Shown here: one piece after another, positions 1 through 7,777 of the stretch
How the letters are laid out: each line of letters opens with the position of its first letter
Numbering within the stretch: the first letter of the stretch is position 1
Origin: Planctomycetaceae bacterium
GTDB taxonomy: Bacteria > Planctomycetota > Planctomycetia > Pirellulales > Pirellulaceae
Length of the DNA: 8,864 bases
Direction of reading: 5' to 3'
Assembly: GCA_024642765.1 (NCBI GenBank)
Contig: JAHEAM010000140.1
Coordinates: 1 to 8,864 of the forward strand
Made by a program: the position numbers and the translations under genes
The notes under the pieces: model-generated
The model's database searches: none
What the model saw: the letters and a program-made list of their open reading frames with translations, nothing else
Told to the model about the DNA's origin: nothing

Positions 1-2418
1 GGAATAAACTCCGGTAAAGGGAGCTGTCCCATTCGTAATCGATTGACTTGCCTGGTCATCGATAGTCGTTTGTGTGAAATCATTACCCGATCCACCGACG
101 TCTGTAAACAACTCAATCCGCATTCCGGTTGGCGAAATTAAGAAAACATCCAGATCCGCGTCGTAAGTATGCGTGATGTCTAACATTACATTGACGTCAA
201 TTGCTACTCCGGCATCGGCAACGTGAATCACAGAAGTGATTGTATTGTTGTCAGTAATATTAATGGGCGTATCGGCAGAGTCATATTGGCGGATGTTGGA
301 AATCAAGGCTTCGTCGGTTGCTGTCGCAGGCAGCCCGCTTCCGTCGTCTACATCGTCGTAAGTAACGGTGAGTGTTTGGCCAAGCGAAACTTGAACCGTC
401 CCGTCGTTTGATGTAGCGGCACCAAGCGAGGTGTTGATGGTGCCCAAGTACTTCCCGAATCCTTGTGGGGCCAACGTTACTGTTTCAGTATCCCCCCCAG
501 ATGACGTTACAGTGACCGATAGTGGTTCGACGGCATTTGAATCCGCAACAACAATTTCAATGAGATCAGCCAACTGATAGTTGGCGCGATTGAAATTGAC
601 GGTCCCCAAGGGCGGAGCGGAAATGTGAAACACCGAAACGAAACTATCGCCCGCTGTGCCATTTCCGTCTCCATCAAGCGCCGTTCCAAATGGATTTTGA
701 AGTCCACCGGAAATCAGCGTGAATCGATAATCGCCATAACTCAGCGCTCCTTCATCAATGACAAAATTCAGTTGGTTTGTCCCAAGTCGATAATTGTTGG
801 TAGTGAGTGTAAGGACTTGATCGTCTGCCGTGTCAAACAACTCGTCGGCGCCGGCACCACGCAATTCGAAATTTGCAGAATTATTGACCGAGGCTGGATC
901 CATGATCTGATTGAATTTCAAAGTAAACGAATCAATCGTCGTGTCGTCTATATATCCACCGTTGGCGGGCAGGCCGATAATCGATTGGACTTGTGGGGCA
1001 GCCAACGTTTCGGTAACCCCACGTCCGGTGTTGACGCGCCCACCGCCAAGTAGGCCCACGCGTGTTGGGTTTTGCGCATCGATATTGTCAGCTGTTGCAT
1101 ACAATTGGGCAGCAACTTGATCACGTGTCCAAGTTGGATGAGCTGACCAAATCAATGCTGCCGCGCCGGCAGCATTGGGAGTGGCCATACTTGTTCCGGA
1201 ATAAGTGTCATAAGTATTGCCCGTCACAGTGGACAAGATGGCTCCGCCTGGAGCAGCAATATCGATACCTGTCCCGTAATTGCTGAACGAGCTAAGCCCA
1301 TCTCCTTGATTTGTACTGGCTACAAATAAGGTTTGGTCAAAAATCTGGCGAGGTGGGTTCAAGGCGCTGTTGTTGCCTGCGGAGTTGAAGTGCAATACGT
1401 CGTGATCATACATGTATTGCAATCCAGCGGTGAATACTGGATCACCAACCCAACCATCGATGTTGTAGCTAGTGTTGACAATATTTGCACCATTGTTCGC
1501 GGCATACGTAAACGTTTGGTTGATGACCGCTGCCGTCCAAGAGCCGACGCCATAAAACTGTAACGGTAAAATTGTCGAGCCGCCGGAAACCCCGGCAATA
1601 CCAACAGCATTGTTCGTCCGACCCGCCGCAATCCCTGAAACGTGTGTGCCGTGACTATCGCTTGTTGAATTGGGATTCGGATTGTTATTGCCTGAGGAGA
1701 AATCCCAACCGTTGTAGTCGTCAACGTATCCGTTTCCGTCGTTGTCGATCCCATCCGGCAAGGCTCCTTCTACCATGTTGTGATAAATGTTCGCGGCAAG
1801 GTCGGGGTGCGACAGCGAAACACCATCGTCAGTGATAGCGATGATAATGTCCGGGCTGCCCAACGAATAATCCCAGGCCAATTCATTATTCATCGCTTGA
1901 TGGTGATACTGCGAACTATAGCTGGGATCATTCGGAACAAATTCACGTGGGTCTTTTTCGATCGAGAAGTTTGGGGAACTCCACATGATGCGGCGGTAAT
2001 TGTCGAGTTTGGTCATCGCTGCAAACAAGTCTCCGTCCTTGCCGAGGTTCAATTGAACCAGCGAAACCGTTTGATTTTGTCCTCGCTCGACCGACATCAA
2101 GGTGGTCTTCGCGGTTGTGCCGACAATGCCAGTTAACTCCTCCCAATTAATAGAAGAAATTGCATGTGGTCCCTGAGCGGTTTGCGTTTGAATTGCAACA
2201 ACCAATTCGCCAGCGATATAGGTGTTTGTTTCCGCACGCTCGATCATTTGCTTCACAGTTACTGCGTTAGGGGCAAACGCATCGACGATAATAGTTGGCT
2301 CCGAGCCCACGATGCCGGCCAACAAATTGCGGGCCTCCAACGTTTGGTATTCCGCTACCTTGCGACAACGGTCTTGGTTGCGGCTTTTCTTGTTTTCGCG
2401 AGCTTGGCGATTCAGCAT
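1..2418 (-). CDS. Secreted subtilisin-like (S8) serine protease with Ig-like domains and P-domain, C-terminus cut by the window edge
   Basis: This is an open frame of 806 codons from ATG at 2418 to base 1, with no stop in the window. A purine-rich AGGA lies 8 nt before the ATG. The first 34 residues are very basic and end in LEARNLLAG, resembling the planctomycete extracellular motif; there is no ordinary hydrophobic signal peptide. Residues about 45-150 look like a propeptide. The S8 domain spans about 175-455, with catalytic Asp197 (ITDDGV), His256 (SHGTHVSG), oxyanion Asn349 (SAGNNS) and Ser410 (SGTSMATP), so it should be active. An Asp/Asn-rich loop at 222-240 (DGIDNDGNGYVDDYNGWDF) looks calcium-binding. 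After it come a Big_5-like Ig domain (about 473-598), a beta-rich domain (about 603-720) and the start of a proprotein-convertase P-domain (from about 725). It is probably an exported or surface protease; its substrate is unknown. The spacer to mgtE upstream is 118 bp, without a clear terminator. Confidence 0.93.
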   Translation of the reverse strand, partial: MLNRQARENKKSRNQDRCRKVAEYQTLEARNLLAGIVGSEPTIIVDAFAPNAVTVKQMIERAETNTYIAGELVVAIQTQTAQGPHAISSINWEELTGIVGTTAKTTLMSVERGQNQTVSLVQLNLGKDGDLFAAMTKLDNYRRIMWSSPNFSIEKDPREFVPNDPSYSSQYHHQAMNNELAWDYSLGSPDIIIAITDDGVSLSHPDLAANIYHNMVEGALPDGIDNDGNGYVDDYNGWDFSSGNNNPNPNSTSDSHGTHVSGIAAGRTNNAVGIAGVSGGSTILPLQFYGVGSWTAAVINQTFTYAANNGANIVNTSYNIDGWVGDPVFTAGLQYMYDHDVLHFNSAGNNSALNPPRQIFDQTLFVASTNQGDGLSSFSNYGTGIDIAAPGGAILSTVTGNTYDTYSGTSMATPNAAGAAALIWSAHPTWTRDQVAAQLYATADNIDAQNPTRVGLLGGGRVNTGRGVTETLAAPQVQSIIGLPANGGYIDDTTIDSFTLKFNQIMDPASVNNSANFELRGAGADELFDTADDQVLTLTTNNYRLGTNQLNFVIDEGALSYGDYRFTLISGGLQNPFGTALDGDGNGTAGDSFVSVFHISAPPLGTVNFNRANYQLADLIEIVVADSNAVEPLSVTVTSSGGDTETVTLAPQGFGKYLGTINTSLGAATSNDGTVQVSLGQTLTVTYDDVDDGSGLPATATDEALISNIRQYDSADTPINITDNNTITSVIHVADAGVAIDVNVMLDITHTYDADLDVFLISPTGMRIELFTDVGGSGNDFTQTTIDDQASQSITNGTAPFTGVYS

Positions 2419-2426
2419 TTCAAAAT

Positions 2427-2432
2427 TCCTGC
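2427..2432 (-). promoter_or_regulatory. Ribosome binding site of the S8 protease
   Basis: GCAGGA reads on the minus strand with 8 nt between it and the ATG at 2418. It supports this ATG as the start, which also places the planctomycete-type LEAR-N-LLA motif close to the N-terminus, where it belongs. Confidence 0.6.
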
Positions 2433-2536
2433 AAACTGTCTAACAGTAATAAGTGGAAGAAGACGAATTAAGCACCAACACATTCTAAACGGATTTTCCC
2501 ACCCTAAAAGCTATCTGCTGCTCCAAAAAAGTGCCC

Positions 2537-3883
2537 TTAGGTCAAAAAACGTGCCGTCAGGCTCAGCGCAATCAAGAATCCGCAAAGGTCGGTGGCCGTT
2601 GTTAACAGCGGGCCTGATGCCAAGGCCGGATCAAAGTGGAAACGTCTCATGATCAGGGGCAAAACGCCTCCCAACGATACAGCGATGACTGTATTGATCA
2701 TCAATGCCAATCCGACCACAATCCCCAACATCACGTTGGAGTGCCACAACATGGCGATCAATGAAATAAGTGTTCCCAACAACAGTCCGTTGATGATTCC
2801 GACCCATATCTCTTTGAGAAAGACGCGGAAAATGTCTCCGCTTTTGATTAAACCTAACGACAACTCACGCATACTCACGGCAACTGCCTGATTGCCACTG
2901 CAACCACTCATGTCCGAAATGACTGGCAGGAACATCGCTAGCGCAATAACCTGCGCCAGAGTATCTTGATAAAAAGAAATCACGCTGGCGGCGAAAAAAT
3001 TGAGAACGATATTGAGCGAAAGCCACATTAGCCTGCGTTTGCTCCGGGTCCATAAGGGCATCGAACGCAACTCCTCGCGAATCAAACCTTGCGACTTGAG
3101 GTAGTCGTCAGTCGAACGTTCACCGAGAGCTTCCTCCACCGAGTTTCGATTCAAAACGCCAACCAGTTCGCCTTTAATTCCAACGACTGGCACGCCAAGA
3201 AAGTTGTGTTCTTGAAAAAACTCGCGCAACTTGTCGAGCGGCTCACTGGCCGGCAAGGATAACGGCTTGGGAATCATGATTTGATCAATCAAGACATCAT
3301 TGGGCGCCAAAAGCAAATCTCGCAACCTCAAAACGCCAACTAATCGGCTCAAACGGTCGGTCACATAGGCGTACTGGATTTGATAGTCAGCGTATTTCTC
3401 AGCGTTGGCTCGCAACAGCGTGATGACTTCGGCAACCGAAAGGTGCAATGGAAATGCTACAAATTCAGCATCCATCAAACCTCCGGCACAGAAATCGTCG
3501 TACCGCACAAGGCTACGAACCTGCTCAGCGTCTTCCGCATCCATGCCAGAGAGGATCGCTTCCGCTTGTTCCTCGTCCAGCTCGCCTACGAAGTCGGCTT
3601 GGTCTTGGGCTGGCATCTCGTCAATGATTGAAACAGCTTCTTCGAGCGGCAGCTCTTCAACTAATTCTGTCGCTTGGACGAAGGGCAGCACATGTAACAC
3701 GTCCGCCGCCAGCGCAGGCGGTAGGCTGCCGAGTAGATCTAATCGATCATGTGGCGATAGGGCAGCAAATAAGCGATTCAATTCATCGCCGTGCATTGCC
3801 TCAAGTACATATTCAAGCTGAGCCAAGTCTTTGGACTCAAGAAGATCGCGAATCTTTTCTTGCAAAGTCGATTCTGTATTCAC
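2537..3883 (-). CDS. mgtE: MgtE-type magnesium transporter
   Basis: This 448-residue protein is a full-length MgtE, close to the roughly 450 residues usual for the family. MgtE is a dimeric inner-membrane Mg2+ channel gated by cytosolic Mg2+. Residues about 30-130 form the acidic N domain (DEEQAEAILSGMDAEDAEQV), 135-255 the paired CBS domains (repeats around AYVTDRLSRLVGVLRLRDLL and VPVVGIKGELVGVLN), about 256-285 the plug helix, and 287-448 the membrane domain with about five helices. Family landmarks are DPALASGPLLTTATDLCG near 418-435, including the conserved membrane Asp432, and PVISDMSGCSGNQ at 320-332. The latter departs from the more usual Gly-Gly-Asn-x-Gly-x-Gln form. The start is GTG at 3883: an in-frame TGA lies six codons upstream, and no better codon precedes the N domain. 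A GAAGAAAG tract about 9 nt upstream could serve as a weak RBS. Related CBS-containing transporters are possible, but the membrane motifs favour MgtE. Confidence 0.95.
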   Translation of the reverse strand: MNTESTLQEKIRDLLESKDLAQLEYVLEAMHGDELNRLFAALSPHDRLDLLGSLPPALAADVLHVLPFVQATELVEELPLEEAVSIIDEMPAQDQADFVGELDEEQAEAILSGMDAEDAEQVRSLVRYDDFCAGGLMDAEFVAFPLHLSVAEVITLLRANAEKYADYQIQYAYVTDRLSRLVGVLRLRDLLLAPNDVLIDQIMIPKPLSLPASEPLDKLREFFQEHNFLGVPVVGIKGELVGVLNRNSVEEALGERSTDDYLKSQGLIREELRSMPLWTRSKRRLMWLSLNIVLNFFAASVISFYQDTLAQVIALAMFLPVISDMSGCSGNQAVAVSMRELSLGLIKSGDIFRVFLKEIWVGIINGLLLGTLISLIAMLWHSNVMLGIVVGLALMINTVIAVSLGGVLPLIMRRFHFDPALASGPLLTTATDLCGFLIALSLTARFLT

Positions 3884-3924
3884 AAATTGAAACTTTCTTC
3901 AAATTCAACTGAGTTCCAAAACAA

Positions 3925-3950
3925 AGAACACGCGGTGGTTCGCGTGTTCT
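3925..3950 (-). terminator. Strong hairpin with T-rich tail between the pseudo-ATPase gene and mgtE
   Basis: AGAACACGCG (3925-3934) and CGCGTGTTCT (3941-3950) form a perfect 10-bp stem around a 6-nt loop. Read on the minus strand, the stem is followed by a T-rich run (TTGTTTTGG), as expected of an intrinsic terminator for the gene ending at 4037. The plus-strand side is followed by GGGAATC, so termination in that direction is unlikely. The hairpin ends only 41 nt before the mgtE start codon, leaving little room for an mgtE promoter after it. It could therefore instead sit inside the mgtE leader. Confidence 0.65.
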
Positions 3951-3980
3951 GGGAATCATTGCGGTGGGAATCTTGCCGTT

Positions 3981-3999
3981 AGCCGTTGATTAAACGGCT
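3981..3999. repeat. Inverted repeat in the mgtE upstream spacer
   Basis: AGCCGTT (3981-3987) and AACGGCT (3993-3999) are perfect 7-bp arms around GATTA. A further GCCGTT copy abuts on the left (3975-3980), so the unit GCCGTT occurs twice in tandem and once inverted. No T-tract follows on either strand, so it is not a typical terminator. It may be an operator, an RNA leader hairpin or a dispersed extragenic repeat; nothing here decides between these. Confidence 0.45.
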
Positions 4000-4036
4000 T
4001 AGAGTAAAGCGTGCTAAGTTAGCGAGCTTCGTTCCT

Positions 4037-7000
4037 TCATGCCGCCTGAAGACTGCGGGTTTGTTTGGCCCATGCGATCCAGTCGGAGACTTCTTCCAAG
4101 TCGGGCTTTTTACCGGAGCGAATGATTTTGAGGCCTTCCTTCGTTTCCGAAAAAGGCCCAACCAGCGCCATCAATTGCTTGGGGTTCATTCCTGATAATT
4201 GTTCCGGTTCCATGATGTCGCATGCGACGAGCAATTGCGCGTCATGTCCTCTCAGGTTAGGAATGCGGCAGACAAGTCGTGCTTGATTCTGCCAAGTTCG
4301 GATGACATCCGCATTGATGCGTTTGTAGTTGATTTTTTCAGCCATTGTGTCGGCAGTCATTCGTAGAAACTCTTCGATCGTATTCACGCCAATCGACGTG
4401 AATCGCTCCGCTGTTTTTGGACCAATGGATGGAGCAGCTTCGACGTGGTCGCCGAGATTGAGGTAGAACTTCAATTGCGAATCATTCGCAAGCGCGAGAC
4501 CGGGTTGTTCTGTCGTTTTTTGTTCGTTGCTTGTTTGCAGATTCGAGAATTTTCGAACCTCTCGCGTTGTAGGTCCGGATCGATCGCCCAATTGACGCAA
4601 TCGCTCGCGGTCATGATTTTGGCGTTCGCTTGGGTTGGATCGTTCGAAATCTCGATTCCAATCTTTATCAGAGTCGCGATCCGTGTTTTCGTTTCCATCG
4701 AAATAGCGCATGCCCGGTTCGTAAGTTCGACGTTTTCGCGAGAAATAATTGCTAGGTTGCGAATCGCTATTCGAATTCGTGGATCGATTCCGATTCGATT
4801 GACTTCGTCGGTTCCGGCGACTGTACCCTGAGTCCTGACGCCAACGGCTACGAGTTGTCGCGAGCGCGCGATACCAATCGTTAATACGATCGTTGCTGAA
4901 TTGTGTTGCGCCATGAGAAAGACGCTGGCCATCGGGACTAATCAAATAGCGGTTGATACGCGACAGCAGTTGTTCAGAATTCGTCGATTCCAATTGCTCA
5001 GGCTCCAAGATTCCGCAGGCAATTAACAATCGCGTTTCACTTGGAACGAGTCCGGGAACGCATAGCATCATCCAGGCTTGCGACTGCCAGCGATCGATTT
5101 GGCCTGGATCGAAACCAAGCGTTTCAAGTTCCGAAGGCAAATTCTCAGGGTCCAATTGCAATAGCGATCGAAAGTTTGTTATTCCTGCCGATGCCAAATT
5201 TTTCAAATGAATCGAATCAACCAAATCGACATTTCGCAATGGCATGTCTTCAGTCATCACCAAGTTGCTATTCGGCAACGCGTGTCGTTCTGGGGCAAAC
5301 CGTGTCGGCTGAGGAGTTGGCTGCTGAGGAGCAGGCGGCGGAATGTGTTTCGGGGGCAAAAAGCCTGGTAGCGAAACATCGGAATAAACTTGGGCTGGAG
5401 CAACAAACGTATTCATGGCACGCAATTCGACGGTGTCGTTGTAAACGGCGGGTGCCAGATTGGGTTGATCATAGGCTGTGAGGTTTTGTTCACGCCAGTT
5501 GATAGGTTGTGAAAAATAATCTTGATAGTCAGCCAGTTGCCATGTCAGGTAACTTGTGACGGGTGTGGGACGCTCAAACAACGGATAGATGTTGTGTTGA
5601 GCTTGGCTAAGTATTGAAATAGCCGATGCTGGTACGTCCGTCGAGCGGTAACAGAAAATTGTTTGCTCGTTTCGGTTTGCGAAGAAACTTAGCAGGCGTC
5701 CTAGTCGGTCGGCATCGGCCCATGTCGTGGCGTTGAAAATGAAGGTTGGCATAACTGTTCCACGCGTTGCCAATTGTTCACGGGCAGCACTGCAAACCGC
5801 CAGCAAAACGTTGGCCTGTTGGATTGGCTCAAGCAGCACCGCGTCTACAAAATCGGTTTGATTCGAGGCGACTTGAATGCGAGTGCCTTCGGGACTCAAT
5901 CGCAATCGATGGTTGTTTTTTTCTGCCAGCACATCTAACAGTTCGGCAGCGCGAACTAGCGTGGCGTTTTCAACGAAGGGTGGTACCAATTGGTCGAGTT
6001 CAACTTCTTTGGCAAGCTCCGAAATGGTACTTCCGATTTGCGAGATGTTATTCAAGCATTGTGTTAAACGTAATTGGATCGTGGACAAGTCAATTCTGAC
6101 CATGCCTCGTAGTCGTTCGGCAATGATTTCCTTTTCTTGCAGTCGAGAGTGCAACACGGAATCGAGTCTTGCGATTTCCGTCCGCAATTGGTGTCTGCTG
6201 ACGTTTAGTTGGTCGAGTTGAGCCTGTTCGCGGCTGGTGTCGGGTGCAACACTACGGTACTCAAGTCGCGTTGTGGCTGGTTCGGTTCCATGGAATCGCC
6301 TTCGGGCTCTCAAGAAACCTTCGATTCCTGCCATTTTCATGAACTCAACATCGGCGTCTTTGATCGCATCGGAACCGATTGCGTCCAAACGTTTCAAGTC
6401 AGTCAGCAATTCACCACGACGCACGAGGAAGTATTCGATATTTGCGGTAATATCGTCGAAATAAATGCGCAGCTGTTTGAATTCCTCGACTGCTGCACGA
6501 TGACGTAGAGATTTAAACTGGTTGCTCAATTCGTCGCAAAGTTGCTGAAGGCTTGCTCGGATGGAATCACAACTATCCGTGACGGAGGCCGCGTGGTCCT
6601 TGAGTGCCGCCAAAGCCTGAATATGTTTTGCTTCGAACTCGCGAGCCTCAGTATCCAAGTTGTTTACTTCGTCTTCAATTGAGAAGACGATCTCTCGTGC
6701 AATGTGGTACGGGTGTTCAGACGCCTCAATTGTAAGGTCTGCCCAAATCGCCATTTCGTCGCGAAGCTGAATTCTGCGGTCCTGAACCGCTTGATGAATT
6801 CGTCGCCAGCGCACCAACTGATGGTCGACCTCGTCCAGTCGCTCATAAAGGACAACAAGGGGATTTCCGCTCAACGATTCGACCGGTATCAATTCGTTCT
6901 CCGTTGAACGGCGAGCAATCAAGAGTCGTAGTTCTTCAATACGGCGGTCAAAATTATTGAGTTCAATTCGCATTCGATCGGAATCTTGACGGGCTGTTGC

Positions 7001-7666
7001 AATCATGGCTTCTAGGCCATTAAGCTCCGACTCCAGACGCTGACGTTCCACTAATCCTGTTGAATTGTCCGAGTCCATTTCCACTCGCAAACGATTTTTT
7101 TCGGCTTCCAACGTGCTTAATTGGCTGCGACACTCGACAAGGCGACGTTGTCGATCCGCCGCGTCGACACGCCATTGTTCGTATTGAGCGCGAGTCGAAA
7201 AGCGAGGATGCGTCGAGATATTTCCGATGCGCCGCTCCAGCAGTGTCGGTAATAGTTGCAAACGCTCGCGGGTTTGCCCAAAATCGATGCAATATAATCC
7301 ATCGAACAACACGCGATCCATTTGGCCAAATAGCTCGGGTGACGATTCAATTTTTCGATTGTTACCAACGCTTTCAGCCGTAAGTCGCGAATTCAAGGCT
7401 GTCGAACGACTCAAACGATAGGTTCGGTCATCGCGCGAGGCAGTGATCGTTGAACGCGACTCTTCGATGGGCCAAAAATCTGTTTCTGGGTGACCGGTAT
7501 GTTCCAAAACGTCGTTGCCGAACATGATTCGTGAGAAGGAACGCCGTAGCGCGTTGAGCATTTCTGGTTTGTCAGCATGAACGAGATTTAGGCGATGATG
7601 AAGGTCCCTTATGCTAATGCTGGGGAAGGAACTGTTTCCTTCGATAGCCAATTCATTTAGCTTCAT
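4037..7666 (-). CDS. YhaN/Rad50-like coiled-coil protein with degenerate ATPase head and two DUF4332-like helix-hairpin-helix domains
   Basis: This 1209-residue protein starts at ATG 7666, chosen because AAGGAG sits 6 nt upstream. The N-terminus (1-145) follows the layout of YhaN/SMC-like heads, including RIMFGND (46-52) and ELFGQMDRVLFDGLYCIDFG (111-130), but the expected P-loop reads NLVHADKPEMLNAL (27-40), with no GK[ST]. Long charged helical stretches at about 165-255, 275-385 and 480-560 look like coiled coils. The second half-head (570-675) keeps the YhaN order, but the signature region is LLEPIQQANVLLAV, the Walker B equivalent is PTFIFNATTW (640-649) without its acidic pair, and the H-loop histidine is gone (TIFCYRS). 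Residues 770-790 are proline-rich. DUF4332-like domains lie at about 811-938 and 1070-1205, joined by an Arg/Ser/Asn/Asp-rich linker. It probably does not hydrolyse ATP. A structural or DNA/RNA-associated role is inferred, not shown. The frame is intact throughout. Confidence 0.85.
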   Translation of the reverse strand: MKLNELAIEGNSSFPSISIRDLHHRLNLVHADKPEMLNALRRSFSRIMFGNDVLEHTGHPETDFWPIEESRSTITASRDDRTYRLSRSTALNSRLTAESVGNNRKIESSPELFGQMDRVLFDGLYCIDFGQTRERLQLLPTLLERRIGNISTHPRFSTRAQYEQWRVDAADRQRRLVECRSQLSTLEAEKNRLRVEMDSDNSTGLVERQRLESELNGLEAMIATARQDSDRMRIELNNFDRRIEELRLLIARRSTENELIPVESLSGNPLVVLYERLDEVDHQLVRWRRIHQAVQDRRIQLRDEMAIWADLTIEASEHPYHIAREIVFSIEDEVNNLDTEAREFEAKHIQALAALKDHAASVTDSCDSIRASLQQLCDELSNQFKSLRHRAAVEEFKQLRIYFDDITANIEYFLVRRGELLTDLKRLDAIGSDAIKDADVEFMKMAGIEGFLRARRRFHGTEPATTRLEYRSVAPDTSREQAQLDQLNVSRHQLRTEIARLDSVLHSRLQEKEIIAERLRGMVRIDLSTIQLRLTQCLNNISQIGSTISELAKEVELDQLVPPFVENATLVRAAELLDVLAEKNNHRLRLSPEGTRIQVASNQTDFVDAVLLEPIQQANVLLAVCSAAREQLATRGTVMPTFIFNATTWADADRLGRLLSFFANRNEQTIFCYRSTDVPASAISILSQAQHNIYPLFERPTPVTSYLTWQLADYQDYFSQPINWREQNLTAYDQPNLAPAVYNDTVELRAMNTFVAPAQVYSDVSLPGFLPPKHIPPPAPQQPTPQPTRFAPERHALPNSNLVMTEDMPLRNVDLVDSIHLKNLASAGITNFRSLLQLDPENLPSELETLGFDPGQIDRWQSQAWMMLCVPGLVPSETRLLIACGILEPEQLESTNSEQLLSRINRYLISPDGQRLSHGATQFSNDRINDWYRALATTRSRWRQDSGYSRRNRRSQSNRNRSTNSNSDSQPSNYFSRKRRTYEPGMRYFDGNENTDRDSDKDWNRDFERSNPSERQNHDRERLRQLGDRSGPTTREVRKFSNLQTSNEQKTTEQPGLALANDSQLKFYLNLGDHVEAAPSIGPKTAERFTSIGVNTIEEFLRMTADTMAEKINYKRINADVIRTWQNQARLVCRIPNLRGHDAQLLVACDIMEPEQLSGMNPKQLMALVGPFSETKEGLKIIRSGKKPDLEEVSDWIAWAKQTRSLQAA

Positions 7667-7672
7667 TACGCA

Positions 7673-7678
7673 CTCCTT
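7673..7678 (-). promoter_or_regulatory. Strong Shine-Dalgarno fixing the start of the coiled-coil pseudo-ATPase
   Basis: AAGGAG reads on the minus strand with 6 nt to ATG 7666. The frame stays open a further 32 codons to an ATG at 7762, but that stretch (GKFDGIRVLVPSTWYLSC...) has no such site and does not look like the family N-terminus. The residues after 7666 (MKLNELAIEG) do. Confidence 0.85.
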
Positions 7679-7777
7679 TTTCTTCCAGAACCAATCACGC
7701 GCGGCGCAGCTCAAATACCACGTCGACGGTACAAGAACTCGTATCCCATCGAATTTACCCAACCCCTATTAATTTAC

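Noticed and set aside
1359..1754. A 131-codon minus-strand frame inside the protease region.
   Set aside because: It is in another frame than the intact S8 catalytic domain, which covers it fully; it is Thr-rich shadow, not a separate gene or a sign of frameshift.
2435..2447. Short palindrome ACTGT-CTA-ACAGT upstream of the protease start as an operator.
   Set aside because: Five-base arms are expected by chance in a spacer this size, and nothing else supports regulation there.
3405..3821. A 138-codon plus-strand frame opposite mgtE.
   Set aside because: It is Ser/Arg/Ala-rich antisense shadow of a clearly real MgtE N domain and CBS region.
4577..4852. The short GATTC/TCGAT-like units as a CRISPR or minisatellite array.
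   Set aside because: The units are irregular, within an intact coding frame, and have no fixed period or spacers.
4471..4932. A 153-codon overlapping minus-strand frame within the pseudo-ATPase gene.
   Set aside because: It lies across the low-complexity linker, whose Arg/Ser/Asp codons leave another frame open; its residues are Ile/Ala/Arg/Thr-rich without family likeness.
5041..5481. A 146-codon plus-strand frame.
   Set aside because: It is antisense to the first DUF4332-like domain and proline-rich spacer, with no RBS or recognisable fold.
7667..7762. A 32-codon N-terminal extension of the coiled-coil pseudo-ATPase from an upstream ATG.
   Set aside because: The strong AAGGAG at 6 nt and the family-like N-terminus both point to the ATG at 7666; the extension has no RBS and odd composition.
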